Shown: positions 52,010-60,877 of the stretch, one piece after another
Layout: each line of letters begins with the position of its first letter
Position numbering within the stretch: the stretch's first letter is position 1
Source: Bordetella flabilis
GTDB taxonomy: Bacteria > Pseudomonadota > Gammaproteobacteria > Burkholderiales > Burkholderiaceae_B
Direction of reading: 5' to 3'
Assembly: GCF_001676725.1 (NCBI RefSeq)
Contig: NZ_CP016172.1
Coordinates: 2,046,001 to 2,110,000, forward strand
DNA: 64,000 nucleotides
Notes under the pieces: generated by a model
Told to the model about the DNA's origin: nothing
What the model saw: the letters and a program-made list of their open reading frames with translations, nothing else
Database searches by the model: none
Program-made: the position numbers and the translations under genes

Positions 52010-54565
52010 ATGCACGATACCTCCGCCGCCGCGCGGCTCAACGCTCCCGCCTCCACGCCCGCCTCGACGGGGCTCATGCACGGTTTCCGGCTCGGCCTGC
52101 GCACGCTGCTGCGCGACGCGCGGGCAGGGGAGCTGCGCCTGCTGCTGATCGCGCTGGTCGTCGCGGTCGCCGCCGTGACCAGCGTCGGCTTTCTGGCCGA
52201 TCGCGTCGGGCGCGCGCTGGAGCGCAACGCGGCCCAGATGCTGGGCGCCGACGTCGTGCTGGATGCCGACGAGCCGATCCCGCCGGCCTTCGAGCGCCAG
52301 GCGCTGGATGGCGGACTCACGCTCGTCCATACCTTCCAGTTTCCCTCCATGGCTTCGGCCGGCCAGGCTTCGCAACTGGTGTCGCTCAAGGCCGTGGAGC
52401 CGGGCTATCCCCTGCGCGGCAGCCTGCGCACGGCCATGCAGCCCGCCGGCCAGGAGGCCGCCACACGCGACATCCCGGCGCCCGGCACGGTCTGGGTGGA
52501 TCCGCAACTGCTCTCCGCCCTCGGTGCGCGCGTGGGCGACATGGTGGGGCTGGGCGACGCCCGCTTCCGTATCGCGCGTGTCGTGACGTATGAGCCGGAC
52601 CGCGGCATGCAATTCGTCAACCTGGCCCCGCGCGTGCTGATGCGGGCCGACGATCTGCCGTCCACCGGTTTGCTGGCGCCCGGCAGCCGCATCGACTATG
52701 GACTGCTGGCCGCCGGCGATGCCCGTGCCGTCGCGGGGTATTCGGCCTGGCTGCAGGCCAATCTGCAACGCGGACAGAAGATCGCGACGGTGGAGTCGGG
52801 GCGTCCGGAGATTCGCCGGGTTCTCGACCGCGCGCAGCGCTTTCTTTCGCTGGTGGCGCTACTGGCCGTGCTGATTTCTGCCGTTGCCGTGGCGCTGGCC
52901 GCCAGCCGCTTCATGCTGCGCCACCGCGACGGCATTGCGGTCATGCGCTGTCTGGGCGCCACGCAAGGGCAGATCGCCAGGCTGCTGACGGTCGAGTTTG
53001 CGCTGGTCGGGCTGGCGGGCTCCGCCATCGGCGGGCTGGTGGGGTATGTCGTCCACCTCGGGCTCGTCACCATGCTGGGCGCCATGCTGGATACCGCCTT
53101 GCCGCAGCCCTCCGTGGTGCCGGCCGCTCAAGGACTGGCCACCGGGATCTGGCTGTTGCTGGGCTTTGCCCTGCCTTCCCTGGCGCAATTGCGCCACGTG
53201 CCGCCCGCGCGCGTCCTGCGCCGTGACCTGACCGGCGCGCGCATGGGCAGTGCGCTCGGCTATGCCGTCGGCGCCGCCGGTTTCGCCCTGCTGATATGGT
53301 GGTTTGCCGGCGACATCCGCCTGGGCGCCGTGATCGCGGGCGGTTTCATGGGCGCCTTCGCGGCCTTCGCCCTGGTGGCCTGGCTGTGCGTGCAGGTGCT
53401 GGCGCGGCTGCGGCGCGCGGCGTCCGGCATGCCGGCGCTGCGCTTCGCACTGGCCGGGGTGGTGCGGCGCCGTGCCGCCACCATCACCCAGGTCTGCGCG
53501 CTGGCCATCGGCCTGATGGCGCTGCTGCTGCTCACCATGACCCGCACCGACCTCATCGCCGGCTGGCAGCGTACCCTGCCGCCCGATGCGCCGAATCGCT
53601 TCCTGATCAATATCCAGCCGGACCAGCGCGAGGCGGTGGCCGCCGCGCTGCGGGACGCCGGCGTCGGCGACGTGACCTTGTTCCCGATGATCCGCGGGCG
53701 CCTTGTGGCCGTGAACGGCCGCGCCGTCTCGGCGGCCGACTATACCGATGACCGCGCCCGGCGCCTGGTCGACCGCGAGTTCAACCTGTCGTACAGCGAC
53801 CGCATGCCTTCGTACAACACCCTGGAGGCCGGGCGCTGGATGGCTCCGGATTCACGCGAGGTGTCGATGGAGTCCGGGATATCCCGCACGCTCGGCCTGA
53901 ACATGGGCGATAAGCTGACCTTCGATATCGCCGGGCAGACCGTCGATGTCACGGTCACCAGCCTGCGCGGCGTGGACTGGGACACCATGCGGGCGAACTT
54001 CTTCGCCATGCTGTCGCCCGGCGTGCTGGCCAGCGCCCCGCAAAGCTGGATCACCTCTTTTCATCTGCCGGCCAGCCAGGCCGAGCTGCTGCCGCGCCTG
54101 GTGCAGCGCTTCCCCAACCTGACCGTATTCGATGTCCAGGCCATCCTGAGGCAATTGCAGGGCGTGCTGGACCAGGTGGTCCAGGCGGTGCAGCTGCTGT
54201 TCGGCTTTACCCTGGCCGCGGGCGTGCTGGTGTTGACCGCCGCGCTGGCCGCGACGCGCGACGAACGCGTGCGGGAAGCCGCCGTGCTGCGCGCGCTAGG
54301 CGCCACCCGGGCGCAACTCGCGCGTGCCCAGCGCGTCGAACTGCTGGCGGTCGGCGGCCTGGCCGGCCTGCTCGGCGCGGCGGGCGCCAGCGCGGTGGCC
54401 TGGGCGCTGTCGCGCCAGGTCTTCGATTTCGACATCACATTCAGCTTGTGGCCCTGGCTGGCCGGCACTCTGGCCGGCATGCTCGGCGCGTGGGCCGGCG
54501 GCGCGCTGGCATTGCGCGGCGTACTGCGCACGCCGCCGCTGGTCACCCTGAGAGAAGCAATATGA
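52010..54565 (+). CDS. FtsX/MacB-family ABC permease (YbbP-like)
   Basis: 851 aa inner-membrane permease with two FtsX units: four helix clusters, a first periplasmic domain about 60-270, and the FtsX motif sequences VALAASRFMLRHRDGIAVMRCLG and LAATRDERVREAAVLRALG (only fragments cited) preceding helices. This double-FtsX layout is that of YbbP, normally partnered by the YbbA ATPase. No ATPase gene is adjacent here, so the partner must be elsewhere or upstream of a rearrangement. The start ATG 52010 lies 68 bp after the oxidase. Its stop overlaps the globin start as ATGA. Confidence 0.9.
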   Translation: MHDTSAAARLNAPASTPASTGLMHGFRLGLRTLLRDARAGELRLLLIALVVAVAAVTSVGFLADRVGRALERNAAQMLGADVVLDADEPIPPAFERQALDGGLTLVHTFQFPSMASAGQASQLVSLKAVEPGYPLRGSLRTAMQPAGQEAATRDIPAPGTVWVDPQLLSALGARVGDMVGLGDARFRIARVVTYEPDRGMQFVNLAPRVLMRADDLPSTGLLAPGSRIDYGLLAAGDARAVAGYSAWLQANLQRGQKIATVESGRPEIRRVLDRAQRFLSLVALLAVLISAVAVALAASRFMLRHRDGIAVMRCLGATQGQIARLLTVEFALVGLAGSAIGGLVGYVVHLGLVTMLGAMLDTALPQPSVVPAAQGLATGIWLLLGFALPSLAQLRHVPPARVLRRDLTGARMGSALGYAVGAAGFALLIWWFAGDIRLGAVIAGGFMGAFAAFALVAWLCVQVLARLRRAASGMPALRFALAGVVRRRAATITQVCALAIGLMALLLLTMTRTDLIAGWQRTLPPDAPNRFLINIQPDQREAVAAALRDAGVGDVTLFPMIRGRLVAVNGRAVSAADYTDDRARRLVDREFNLSYSDRMPSYNTLEAGRWMAPDSREVSMESGISRTLGLNMGDKLTFDIAGQTVDVTVTSLRGVDWDTMRANFFAMLSPGVLASAPQSWITSFHLPASQAELLPRLVQRFPNLTVFDVQAILRQLQGVLDQVVQAVQLLFGFTLAAGVLVLTAALAATRDERVREAAVLRALGATRAQLARAQRVELLAVGGLAGLLGAAGASAVAWALSRQVFDFDITFSLWPWLAGTLAGMLGAWAGGALALRGVLRTPPLVTLREAI

Positions 54566-54990
54566 CAACCACCACGCGGGTCGAACCCGTTTTCGAACCC
54601 CTGGACCACACCCGCACCGTGTTCGAGCAACTCGGCGGCGAACCCGGCGTCCGCGCGCTGGTGGAGCGGTTCTACGACCTGATGGATATGGAGGTCGATC
54701 TGTCGGCCCTGCGCGCCGCGCACGGCCCTAGCCTGGACTCGGCGCGCGAGAAACTGTTCCTGTTCCTGTGCGGCTATTTCGGCGGACCCGACCATTACGT
54801 GCAACGCTATGGCCATCCGCGCCTGCGGGCTCGCCATCTGCCATTTTCGATCGGCGAGGCCGAACGGGACCAGTGGGTCGCCTGCATGGGCCGGGCGATG
54901 CAGGACCTGAATGTCCCCGCTCCGCTGGCCGACCGCCTGCTGCACGCCTTCTACGGCACGGCGGACTGGATGCGCAATCGTGCAGGCTGA
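54562..54990 (+). CDS. Group II truncated haemoglobin
   Basis: 142 aa truncated globin. Proximal haem ligand His92 (F8) in GHPRLRARHLPF and Trp105 (G8) in ERDQWVACMG identify the group II (trHbO/YjbI) class, whose members bind oxygen and often act in oxidative or nitrosative stress. FDLM-type FYDLMD and FLCGYFGGP match the family. Its start overlaps the permease stop codon (ATGA) and its end overlaps the kinase start, so it is translated in a coupled block. The physiological link to its neighbours is not evident. Confidence 0.95.
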   Translation: MTTTTRVEPVFEPLDHTRTVFEQLGGEPGVRALVERFYDLMDMEVDLSALRAAHGPSLDSAREKLFLFLCGYFGGPDHYVQRYGHPRLRARHLPFSIGEAERDQWVACMGRAMQDLNVPAPLADRLLHAFYGTADWMRNRAG

Positions 54991-55696
54991 GGTCCGCCGC
55001 CTGGCGTTGAGCGGCGCCCGGCGCGGCGCGATGTGCTACGACTTCCTGCGGGTTCCGCATGCCGATCCGGCGCTGTTCGACCCACGGCATTACGGTGAGC
55101 GCGCCGCGCCGGTGCAGGCCGGCGGCCGGCAGGCGGCCTGGTTTGTCGAAGGCGATTACGGCCACGGGGTGCTGCGCCACTACCGGCGCGGCGGCATGGT
55201 GGCCCGCCTGAGCCAGCGCCGCTACGTCTGGCTGGGCGAGGCCCGCACCCGGTCCTTCATGGAATTCCAGCTGTTGGAATCCCTGTATGCGCAAGGGCTG
55301 CCGGTGCCGGCGCCGCTGGCCGCGGCGTACTGGCGCGTCGGCCTGGGCTACGAGGCGGCCATCCTGGTGCAGCGCCTGCCGGACGTGCAGCCGCTGGCGC
55401 GCCTGCTGGACGAGCCGGTCTGGGGCGAGGCGGCCCAGGCGATCGCCCGCATGCACCAGGCCGGTGTCTGGCATGCCGACCTGAACGCGTACAACATCCT
55501 GGTGGACGCGCGCGGCAAGGCCTGGATCATCGACTTCGACCGCGGGCGCCAGGGCGGGGTATCGGTACGGGGCCAGCGTCGCAACCTGGAGCGCCTGCGC
55601 CGTTCGCTGGAAAAGGTGGCCGGGCCGGCCGGCCTGGGCTTTTTCGAAAAGCTGGACCAGGCGTATCGGCAAAGCATGGCCCGCGCGCCTGCCTGA
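54980..55696 (+). CDS. kdkA: 3-deoxy-D-manno-octulosonic acid (Kdo) kinase
   Basis: 238 aa kinase-fold protein of the KdkA/WaaP class that phosphorylates Kdo in the lipopolysaccharide inner core at the cytoplasmic face. Motifs: GVLRHYRRGG (ATP loop region), RSFMEFQLLESLYAQGLPVP, catalytic loop HADLNAYNIL and metal site WIIDFDR, all as in KdkA. The chosen start is GTG at 54980, overlapping the end of the globin gene; ATG 55031 is a shorter alternative. Strains with a single, phosphorylated Kdo typically use this enzyme, as in Bordetella. Confidence 0.9.
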   Translation: MQAEVRRLALSGARRGAMCYDFLRVPHADPALFDPRHYGERAAPVQAGGRQAAWFVEGDYGHGVLRHYRRGGMVARLSQRRYVWLGEARTRSFMEFQLLESLYAQGLPVPAPLAAAYWRVGLGYEAAILVQRLPDVQPLARLLDEPVWGEAAQAIARMHQAGVWHADLNAYNILVDARGKAWIIDFDRGRQGGVSVRGQRRNLERLRRSLEKVAGPAGLGFFEKLDQAYRQSMARAPA

Positions 55697-55862
55697 CGCT
55701 GCCCGCAAAACGCATTATCATTTTGCCTTTGCGCGCGGCGGGCCCCGCTCGCCGCGGCCGCGGGGCCGGGCAGGGCGGTCCGCCACGCGTGTGTCGACGG
55801 CCTGGCCAGCGCCCGGCGAAGAATCCATCAACGTAAACTTTCTCGGCAAGGGGCTCTGGGAT

Positions 55863-56966
55863 ATGGGTATCAACGCGGGTGTGCGTCTGGCGGCAGGCGC
55901 CCTGCTGTCGCTGGTGGCGGTGTCCGCGGCCACGGCGCAGGAAAAGGTCGTCAACGTCTACAACTGGGCCGAATACACGGCGCCGGACACCATTCCCGGT
56001 TTCGAGCGGGAAACCGGCATCAAGGTGCGCTACGACACCTACGACAACAACGATACCTTGCAGGCCAAGCTTTTGACCGGCAAGTCGGGTTACGACGTGG
56101 TGGTGCCCTCCACGCACTATGCCGCGCGCCAATTGCAGGGCGGCTTGTTCCAGAAGCTGGACAAGTCGAAGATACCCAACGTCCGCTACCTGGATCCCGA
56201 TGTGATGAAACTCGTCGCCCAGGTGGACCCCGGCAATGAATACTTCATCCCCTGGGGCTACGGCACCAACGGGCTGGGCTACAACGTCACCAGGGTCCAG
56301 GCCGTCATGGGCAAGGACGCGCCGCTGGATAGCTGGGACATGCTGTTCAAGCCGGAAAACGCCGCCAAGCTCAAGGACTGCGGCATCTCGATGCTGGACG
56401 AGGCCGCGCAGGTGTTTCCCGCGGTGCTGCACTACCTGGGCAAGGATCCCAACAGCTCCAATCCGGACGACTACAAGGCCGCCCTGGAGGTCCTGAAGAA
56501 AATCCGGCCCTATATCCGGCAATTCAGCTCGTCCGGCTATATCGACGAACTGGCGGTGGGCGACCTGTGCATGGTGTATGGCTTTTCGGGCGACGTCATG
56601 ATCGCCCGCGATCGTGCGCAGCAGGCCAAGCAGCCCTTCGAGATCAACTATTTCATTCCGCAGGGTGGCGCGCCGGCGTGGTTCGACGTCATGGCCGTGC
56701 CCAAGGACGCGCCGCATCCCGATAACGCCATGGCGTTCATCAATTACATCGAGACGCCGCAGGTGCACGCCGCGATCACGAACAAGATGTTCTATCCCAA
56801 TGCCAATAAAGAGGCGCGCAAGTACGTGGTCAAGGCGGTGGCGGAGAATCCGATGATCTACCCCCCGGCCGACGTCGCGAAGACGCTTTATGTGATCAAG
56901 CCGCAACCGGTGAACATCCTGCGATTGCAGACGCGCATGTGGGCTGAACTGAAGTCCGGGCGGTAA
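55863..56966 (+). CDS. potF: Putrescine-binding periplasmic protein PotF
   Basis: 367 aa polyamine-binding protein. Signal peptide 1-26 (LAAGALLSLVAVSAATAQ), then VYNWAEYTAPDTIPGF, the conserved opening of PotF/PotD-type proteins, YDVVVPSTHY and FIPWGYGTNGLGYN, and LGKDPNSSNPDDY near 195. Start ATG 55863 puts the signal at the N-terminus and is preceded by AAGGGG. It heads potFGHI; the ATPase follows after 5 bp. Putrescine rather than spermidine is inferred from the F-G-H-I arrangement and PotF-type residues. Confidence 0.92.
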   Translation: MGINAGVRLAAGALLSLVAVSAATAQEKVVNVYNWAEYTAPDTIPGFERETGIKVRYDTYDNNDTLQAKLLTGKSGYDVVVPSTHYAARQLQGGLFQKLDKSKIPNVRYLDPDVMKLVAQVDPGNEYFIPWGYGTNGLGYNVTRVQAVMGKDAPLDSWDMLFKPENAAKLKDCGISMLDEAAQVFPAVLHYLGKDPNSSNPDDYKAALEVLKKIRPYIRQFSSSGYIDELAVGDLCMVYGFSGDVMIARDRAQQAKQPFEINYFIPQGGAPAWFDVMAVPKDAPHPDNAMAFINYIETPQVHAAITNKMFYPNANKEARKYVVKAVAENPMIYPPADVAKTLYVIKPQPVNILRLQTRMWAELKSGR

Positions 56967-56971
56967 ACATC

Positions 56972-58099
56972 ATGAATGACACGCGCTACGCGGCCCCGCA
57001 CGCGACGGACGCCGACGAGTTCGTTCGCGTCTCTGAACTGGTGAAGATCTTCGGCGACACGGTCGCGGTGCGCTCGGTGAACCTGTCGGTGCGCCGCAAC
57101 GAGATCTTCGCCCTGCTGGGCAGCTCCGGCTGCGGCAAGTCGACCCTGCTGCGCATGCTGGCCGGGTTCGAGGAAGTCACCTCCGGGCAGATCCTGCTGG
57201 ATGGCGAAGACATCACCGATATGCCGCCGTACCGGCGGCCCGTCAATATGATGTTCCAGTCGTATGCGCTGTTCCCGCATATGTCGGTGGAGGCCAATGT
57301 CGCCTTCGGCCTGAAGCAGGAAGGCGTGGACCGCGCCGAAATCCACGACAGGGTTTTCGAGGCGCTGAACCTGGTCCAGATGGCCGGCTATTCGCGCCGC
57401 AAGCCGCACCAGCTTTCCGGCGGCCAGCAGCAACGGGTGGCCCTGGCGCGCAGCCTGGTCAAGCGCCCCAAGCTGCTTCTGCTGGACGAACCCATGTCGG
57501 CCCTGGACAAGCAGATCCGCCAGAATACCCAGATCGAGCTGGTGCGCATCCTGGAGCAGGTAGGCGTCACCTGCATCATGGTGACCCATGACCAGGAAGA
57601 AGCCATGACCATGGCGCACCGCCTGGCCGTGATGACGGAAGGGCAGATCGTGCAGTGCGGGACGCCGCAGGACGTCTATGAGTTTCCCAGCTCCCGCTTC
57701 GTGGCGGGGTTCATCGGCAGCACCAACCTGTTCACCGGCACCATCGTGGTGGACGAGCCGGACCACGTCGCCATCGAAAGCGAGCAGATGTCGCGGCCCC
57801 TGTATGTCAGCCATGGGGTGAGCGAGCCGCTCGGCATGCAGGTGCATGTGTCCATCCGTCCGGAGCGCATCGTGGTAAGCCGCGAGCAGCCGGATGTGCC
57901 GCATAACTGGGCCCATGGCGCGGTGATGCACATGGCCTGGATGGGCAGCTACGCGCTCTACCATATCCGCCTCGATTCGGGGATGACGGTGCAGGCCAGC
58001 GTGCCGCGCCGCGTGCTGGCGCAGAACGACGCGGCGGGCGTGCAGGAGGAAGTCTACGTAAGCTGGGACGCCGACAGCGCGACGGTGCTGCCTTCATGA
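56972..58099 (+). CDS. potG: Putrescine ABC transporter ATPase PotG
   Basis: 375 aa. Walker A GSSGCGKST at 50-58, signature LSGGQQQ at 148-154, Walker B LLLLDEP at 168-174, and a C-terminal TOBE domain from about 270, all standard for PotG/PotA. It lies 5 bp after potF and its stop codon overlaps potH as ATGA. It energises polyamine uptake. Confidence 0.95.
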   Translation: MNDTRYAAPHATDADEFVRVSELVKIFGDTVAVRSVNLSVRRNEIFALLGSSGCGKSTLLRMLAGFEEVTSGQILLDGEDITDMPPYRRPVNMMFQSYALFPHMSVEANVAFGLKQEGVDRAEIHDRVFEALNLVQMAGYSRRKPHQLSGGQQQRVALARSLVKRPKLLLLDEPMSALDKQIRQNTQIELVRILEQVGVTCIMVTHDQEEAMTMAHRLAVMTEGQIVQCGTPQDVYEFPSSRFVAGFIGSTNLFTGTIVVDEPDHVAIESEQMSRPLYVSHGVSEPLGMQVHVSIRPERIVVSREQPDVPHNWAHGAVMHMAWMGSYALYHIRLDSGMTVQASVPRRVLAQNDAAGVQEEVYVSWDADSATVLPS

Positions 58100-59016
58100 A
58101 CATCTCGCTGCTGCGTCGCCTGTTGCCGGCCGCGCGCACGCTGGCCATCGTGCCGCCCTTCGCGTGGCTGGCGCTATTCCTGCTGCTGCCTTTCCTGCTG
58201 GTCCTGAAGATCAGCTTCGCCGACCTGCAATTCGGCATTCCGCCGTACACGCCGCTGCTCGCCTTCAAGGATGAGGCGCTCAGCTTCAGCCTGCACCTGC
58301 GCGGCTATGCGCTGCTGTTCACGGACAGCCTGTACCTGGCGACCTACCTGAGTTCGGTCAAGATCGCCGCCATCAGTACGCTGTGCTGCATCCTGATCGG
58401 CTATCCCATGGCGTACTACATCGCGCGGTCCGCCCCGGCGACGCGCAACATCCTGCTGCTGGGCGTCATCCTGCCGTTCTGGACCTCGCTGCTGCTGCGC
58501 GTCTACGCCTGGGTCGGCATCCTGCGCAACGATGGCCTGCTCAATAAGTTCCTGATCTCGCTGGGCATCATCTCGCAACCGCTGGAAATCTACCGGACCG
58601 ACCTGGCCGTCTACATCGGCATGGTCTATTCCTATCTGCCGTTTTTCATTTTGCCGCTGTACGCCAACCTGGTGAAGCTGGACTTGCGGCTGCTGGAGGC
58701 CGCCTACGACCTGGGCGCCCGGCCGTGGCAGGCGTTCTGGCAGATTACGGTCCCCTTGTCGCGCCCCGGCGTCATCGCGGGCGCCATGCTGGTGTTCATC
58801 CCGGCGGTGGGGGAATACGTGATTCCCGAAATGCTGGGCGGCGCCGATACGCTGATGATGGGTCGCGTCATGTGGAGCGAGTTCTTCAACAATGCCGACT
58901 GGCCCATGGCCTCGGCCGTGACCTGCGTCATGGTGCTGCTGCTGCTCGTGCCCCTGGCCCTGTTCCAGTACAACCAGGTCAAGCAGGTGCGGCTGATGCG
59001 CGAGGGCAAGCTATGA
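58096..59016 (+). CDS. potH: Putrescine ABC transporter permease PotH
   Basis: 306 aa permease with six predicted membrane helices and the EAA loop EAAYDLGARPWQAFWQITVP near residue 205 (EAA-3-G) that contacts the ATPase. Family features PFAWLALFLLLPF at the start and GGADTLMMGRV near the end fit PotH. Overlaps potG and potI by ATGA, so the operon is tightly coupled. Confidence 0.95.
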   Translation: MNISLLRRLLPAARTLAIVPPFAWLALFLLLPFLLVLKISFADLQFGIPPYTPLLAFKDEALSFSLHLRGYALLFTDSLYLATYLSSVKIAAISTLCCILIGYPMAYYIARSAPATRNILLLGVILPFWTSLLLRVYAWVGILRNDGLLNKFLISLGIISQPLEIYRTDLAVYIGMVYSYLPFFILPLYANLVKLDLRLLEAAYDLGARPWQAFWQITVPLSRPGVIAGAMLVFIPAVGEYVIPEMLGGADTLMMGRVMWSEFFNNADWPMASAVTCVMVLLLLVPLALFQYNQVKQVRLMREGKL

Positions 59017-59813
59017 AAGGACCGCATCGCGGCATGCGCGCGCTGGCACTGGGCGTGGGCTTCGCCTTCCTGTACATACCCATCCTCAGCCTGGTCGTCT
59101 TTTCCTTCAACGATTCGCCGCTGGTCACGTCGTGGTCCGGCTTCTCGTTCAAGTGGTATGGCGCGCTGTTGCAGGACGACGCGCTGCTCAGCGCCGCCTG
59201 GCTGTCCTTCCGCGTGGCCGCGCTGGCCGCGACGGCGGCCACCATCATGGGCACCTGGGCCGGCTACGTGCTGGCGCGCATGGGGCGTTTCCGCGGCTTC
59301 TCGCTCTATATCGGCATGCTGAGCGCGCCGCTCGTCATTCCGGAAGTCGTGATCGGTATCTCGCTGCTGCTCATGTTCGTCGAGGTCCGCACGACGCTGG
59401 GTTGGCCCGAGAACGGCATCTTCACCATCTGGGTGGGGCACACCACCTTCTGCATGGCCTTCGTCGCGGTCATCATCCAGTCGCGCGTGCGCGACCTGGA
59501 CCGCTCCCTGGAAGAGGCGGCCCTGGACCTGGGCGCCACGCCGCTGAAGGTGTTCTTCGCCGTGACGCTGCCGCTCATCGCCCCGGCGCTCGCCTCGGCC
59601 TGGCTGCTGTCGTTCACGCTGTCGCTGGACGACGTGATCCTGTCGTCCTTCCTGTCGGGACCGGGGTATACGACCTTGCCGCTGGAGGTTTTTTCGCGCG
59701 TGCGGCTGGGCCTCAAGCCCGAGGTCAATGCGCTGGCCGCCCTGTTCATCGTCACGGTGGGCGTGTGCGTGGTCGTGGCCAATCATCTGCAGCGTCGCAA
59801 GGAGACGGCATGA
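59013..59813 (+). CDS. potI: Putrescine ABC transporter permease PotI
   Basis: 266 aa permease with six predicted helices; the EAA loop EEAALDLGATPLKVFFAVTL lies near residue 170. FNDSPLVTSWSGFSFKWY after the first helix is typical of PotI/PotC. Its stop overlaps the next start as ATGA. Completes the FGHI transporter. Confidence 0.95.
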   Translation: MKGPHRGMRALALGVGFAFLYIPILSLVVFSFNDSPLVTSWSGFSFKWYGALLQDDALLSAAWLSFRVAALAATAATIMGTWAGYVLARMGRFRGFSLYIGMLSAPLVIPEVVIGISLLLMFVEVRTTLGWPENGIFTIWVGHTTFCMAFVAVIIQSRVRDLDRSLEEAALDLGATPLKVFFAVTLPLIAPALASAWLLSFTLSLDDVILSSFLSGPGYTTLPLEVFSRVRLGLKPEVNALAALFIVTVGVCVVVANHLQRRKETA

Positions 59814-60166
59814 CGGGGACCGTACTGTATGGCTTGAAGCAATGCAGCACGTGCGCCAAGGCGCGCGCATGGCTGGACGAGCATGGCGTGAAGCACGCCT
59901 TCGTCGATTACCGGGACGAGCCCGTACCGGCGGCAACGCTCAAGTCATGGGCGGATCAGTTGGGCGGCTGGGAGAAACTGGTCAACCGCACATCGATGAC
60001 ATGGCGCGCCTTGCCTGAGGTCCGCAAGGCCGCGGCGTCCGACGCCCAATGGCAGGCGCTCATCGCCGAATACCCCGCCCTGGTGCGGCGTCCCGTCACG
60101 GTGACGCCCGATGGCGCCGTGGCCGTCGGATTCTCGGAAAAGCGCTACGCCGAACGCTTTGCCTGA
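59810..60166 (+). CDS. ArsC/Spx-superfamily protein (YffB-like)
   Basis: 118 aa thioredoxin-fold protein. CSTC at 12-15 corresponds to the redox or arsenate-reductase site; VLYGLKQCSTCAKARAWL and VNRTSMTWRALPE align with YffB, the ArsC-like group without proven arsenate reduction. It overlaps the potI stop codon by ATGA and precedes the DNA glycosylase gene by 13 bp, so it belongs to the pot transcript. A glutathione-dependent thiol reductase role is only a family guess. Confidence 0.9.
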   Translation: MTGTVLYGLKQCSTCAKARAWLDEHGVKHAFVDYRDEPVPAATLKSWADQLGGWEKLVNRTSMTWRALPEVRKAAASDAQWQALIAEYPALVRRPVTVTPDGAVAVGFSEKRYAERFA

Positions 60167-60179
60167 GGCCGCGTCCCGG

Positions 60180-60872
60180 ATGCTGCCCGATACGTTTTTC
60201 GACCGCGACGCTCAACAGGTGGCGCGCGAGCTTATCGGCATGGTGCTGCGCCGGCGCCTCGATGGGATGTGGCTGTCGGCGCGCATCATCGAGACCGAGG
60301 CCTATTACCTTCATGACAAGGGCAGCCACGCGTCGCTGGGCTACACCCACAAGCGGCGCGCCCTGTTCATGGACGGTGGCGCGATCTATATGTATTACGC
60401 GCGCGGCGGCGATTCGCTCAATATCAGCGCGGGCGGGCCCGGCAACGCGGTGCTGGTCAAGTCCGCCCATCCCTGGGTGGATGCCGTTTCGGGCGAAGAC
60501 GCCCTGGCGCGCATGCAGGCCCTGAACCCGGACGCGCAGGGCCGCAGCCGGCCGCCGCAGCGGCTGTGCGCCGGCCAGACACTGGTGTGCCGTTCATTGG
60601 GATTGAAAGTGCCGGAGTGGGATGGGCGGCGTTTCGACGCGGCCACCTTTTTTGTCGAGGATATCGGCGCACGGCCGTCCCCGCTGATCCGCACTGTCCG
60701 GCTGGGTATACCGGAGGGCCGCGACGCACATCTGCCGTACCGCTTCGTGGATCCCGCTTATGCGCCGTTCTGCACCCGCAATCCCCTGCGCCGGGGGCAG
60801 GTGGCGGGGCGGGACTACGACTGGATCACGCGGCAGGGCCGGCCTTGCAAGGGTCAGGCCCCCGGGGCCTGA
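60180..60872 (+). CDS. 3-methyladenine DNA glycosylase (MPG/AAG family)
   Basis: 230 aa AAG-type DNA glycosylase that removes alkylated purines. ETEAYY at 38-43 contains the catalytic glutamate, MYYARGGDSLNIS is the DNA-intercalating and fold segment, and CTRNPLRRGQ the C-terminal region. ATG 60180 is used; 13 bp follow the previous stop. The last residues, KGQAPGA, and the stop codon lie in the 60849-60877 palindrome, which also encodes the end of the opposing gene. Confidence 0.9.
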   Translation: MLPDTFFDRDAQQVARELIGMVLRRRLDGMWLSARIIETEAYYLHDKGSHASLGYTHKRRALFMDGGAIYMYYARGGDSLNISAGGPGNAVLVKSAHPWVDAVSGEDALARMQALNPDAQGRSRPPQRLCAGQTLVCRSLGLKVPEWDGRRFDAATFFVEDIGARPSPLIRTVRLGIPEGRDAHLPYRFVDPAYAPFCTRNPLRRGQVAGRDYDWITRQGRPCKGQAPGA

Positions 60873-60877
60873 CCCTT
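60849..60877. terminator. Shared palindrome ending two convergent genes
   Basis: AAGGGTCAGGCCCC (60849-60862) and GGGGCCTGACCCTT (60864-60877) form a 14-bp perfect inverted repeat around one base. It contains the stop codon of the rightward glycosylase gene (60870-60872) and that of the leftward kinase gene (60854-60856). It probably works as a bidirectional transcription end although the U-tracts are short, and it may be a dispersed repeat. Confidence 0.75.

Noticed and set aside
55710..55732. Fur-box-like CATTATCATTTTGC upstream of potF.
   Set aside because: Only one half-site is recognisable, and polyamine transporters are not usual Fur targets; too weak to list.
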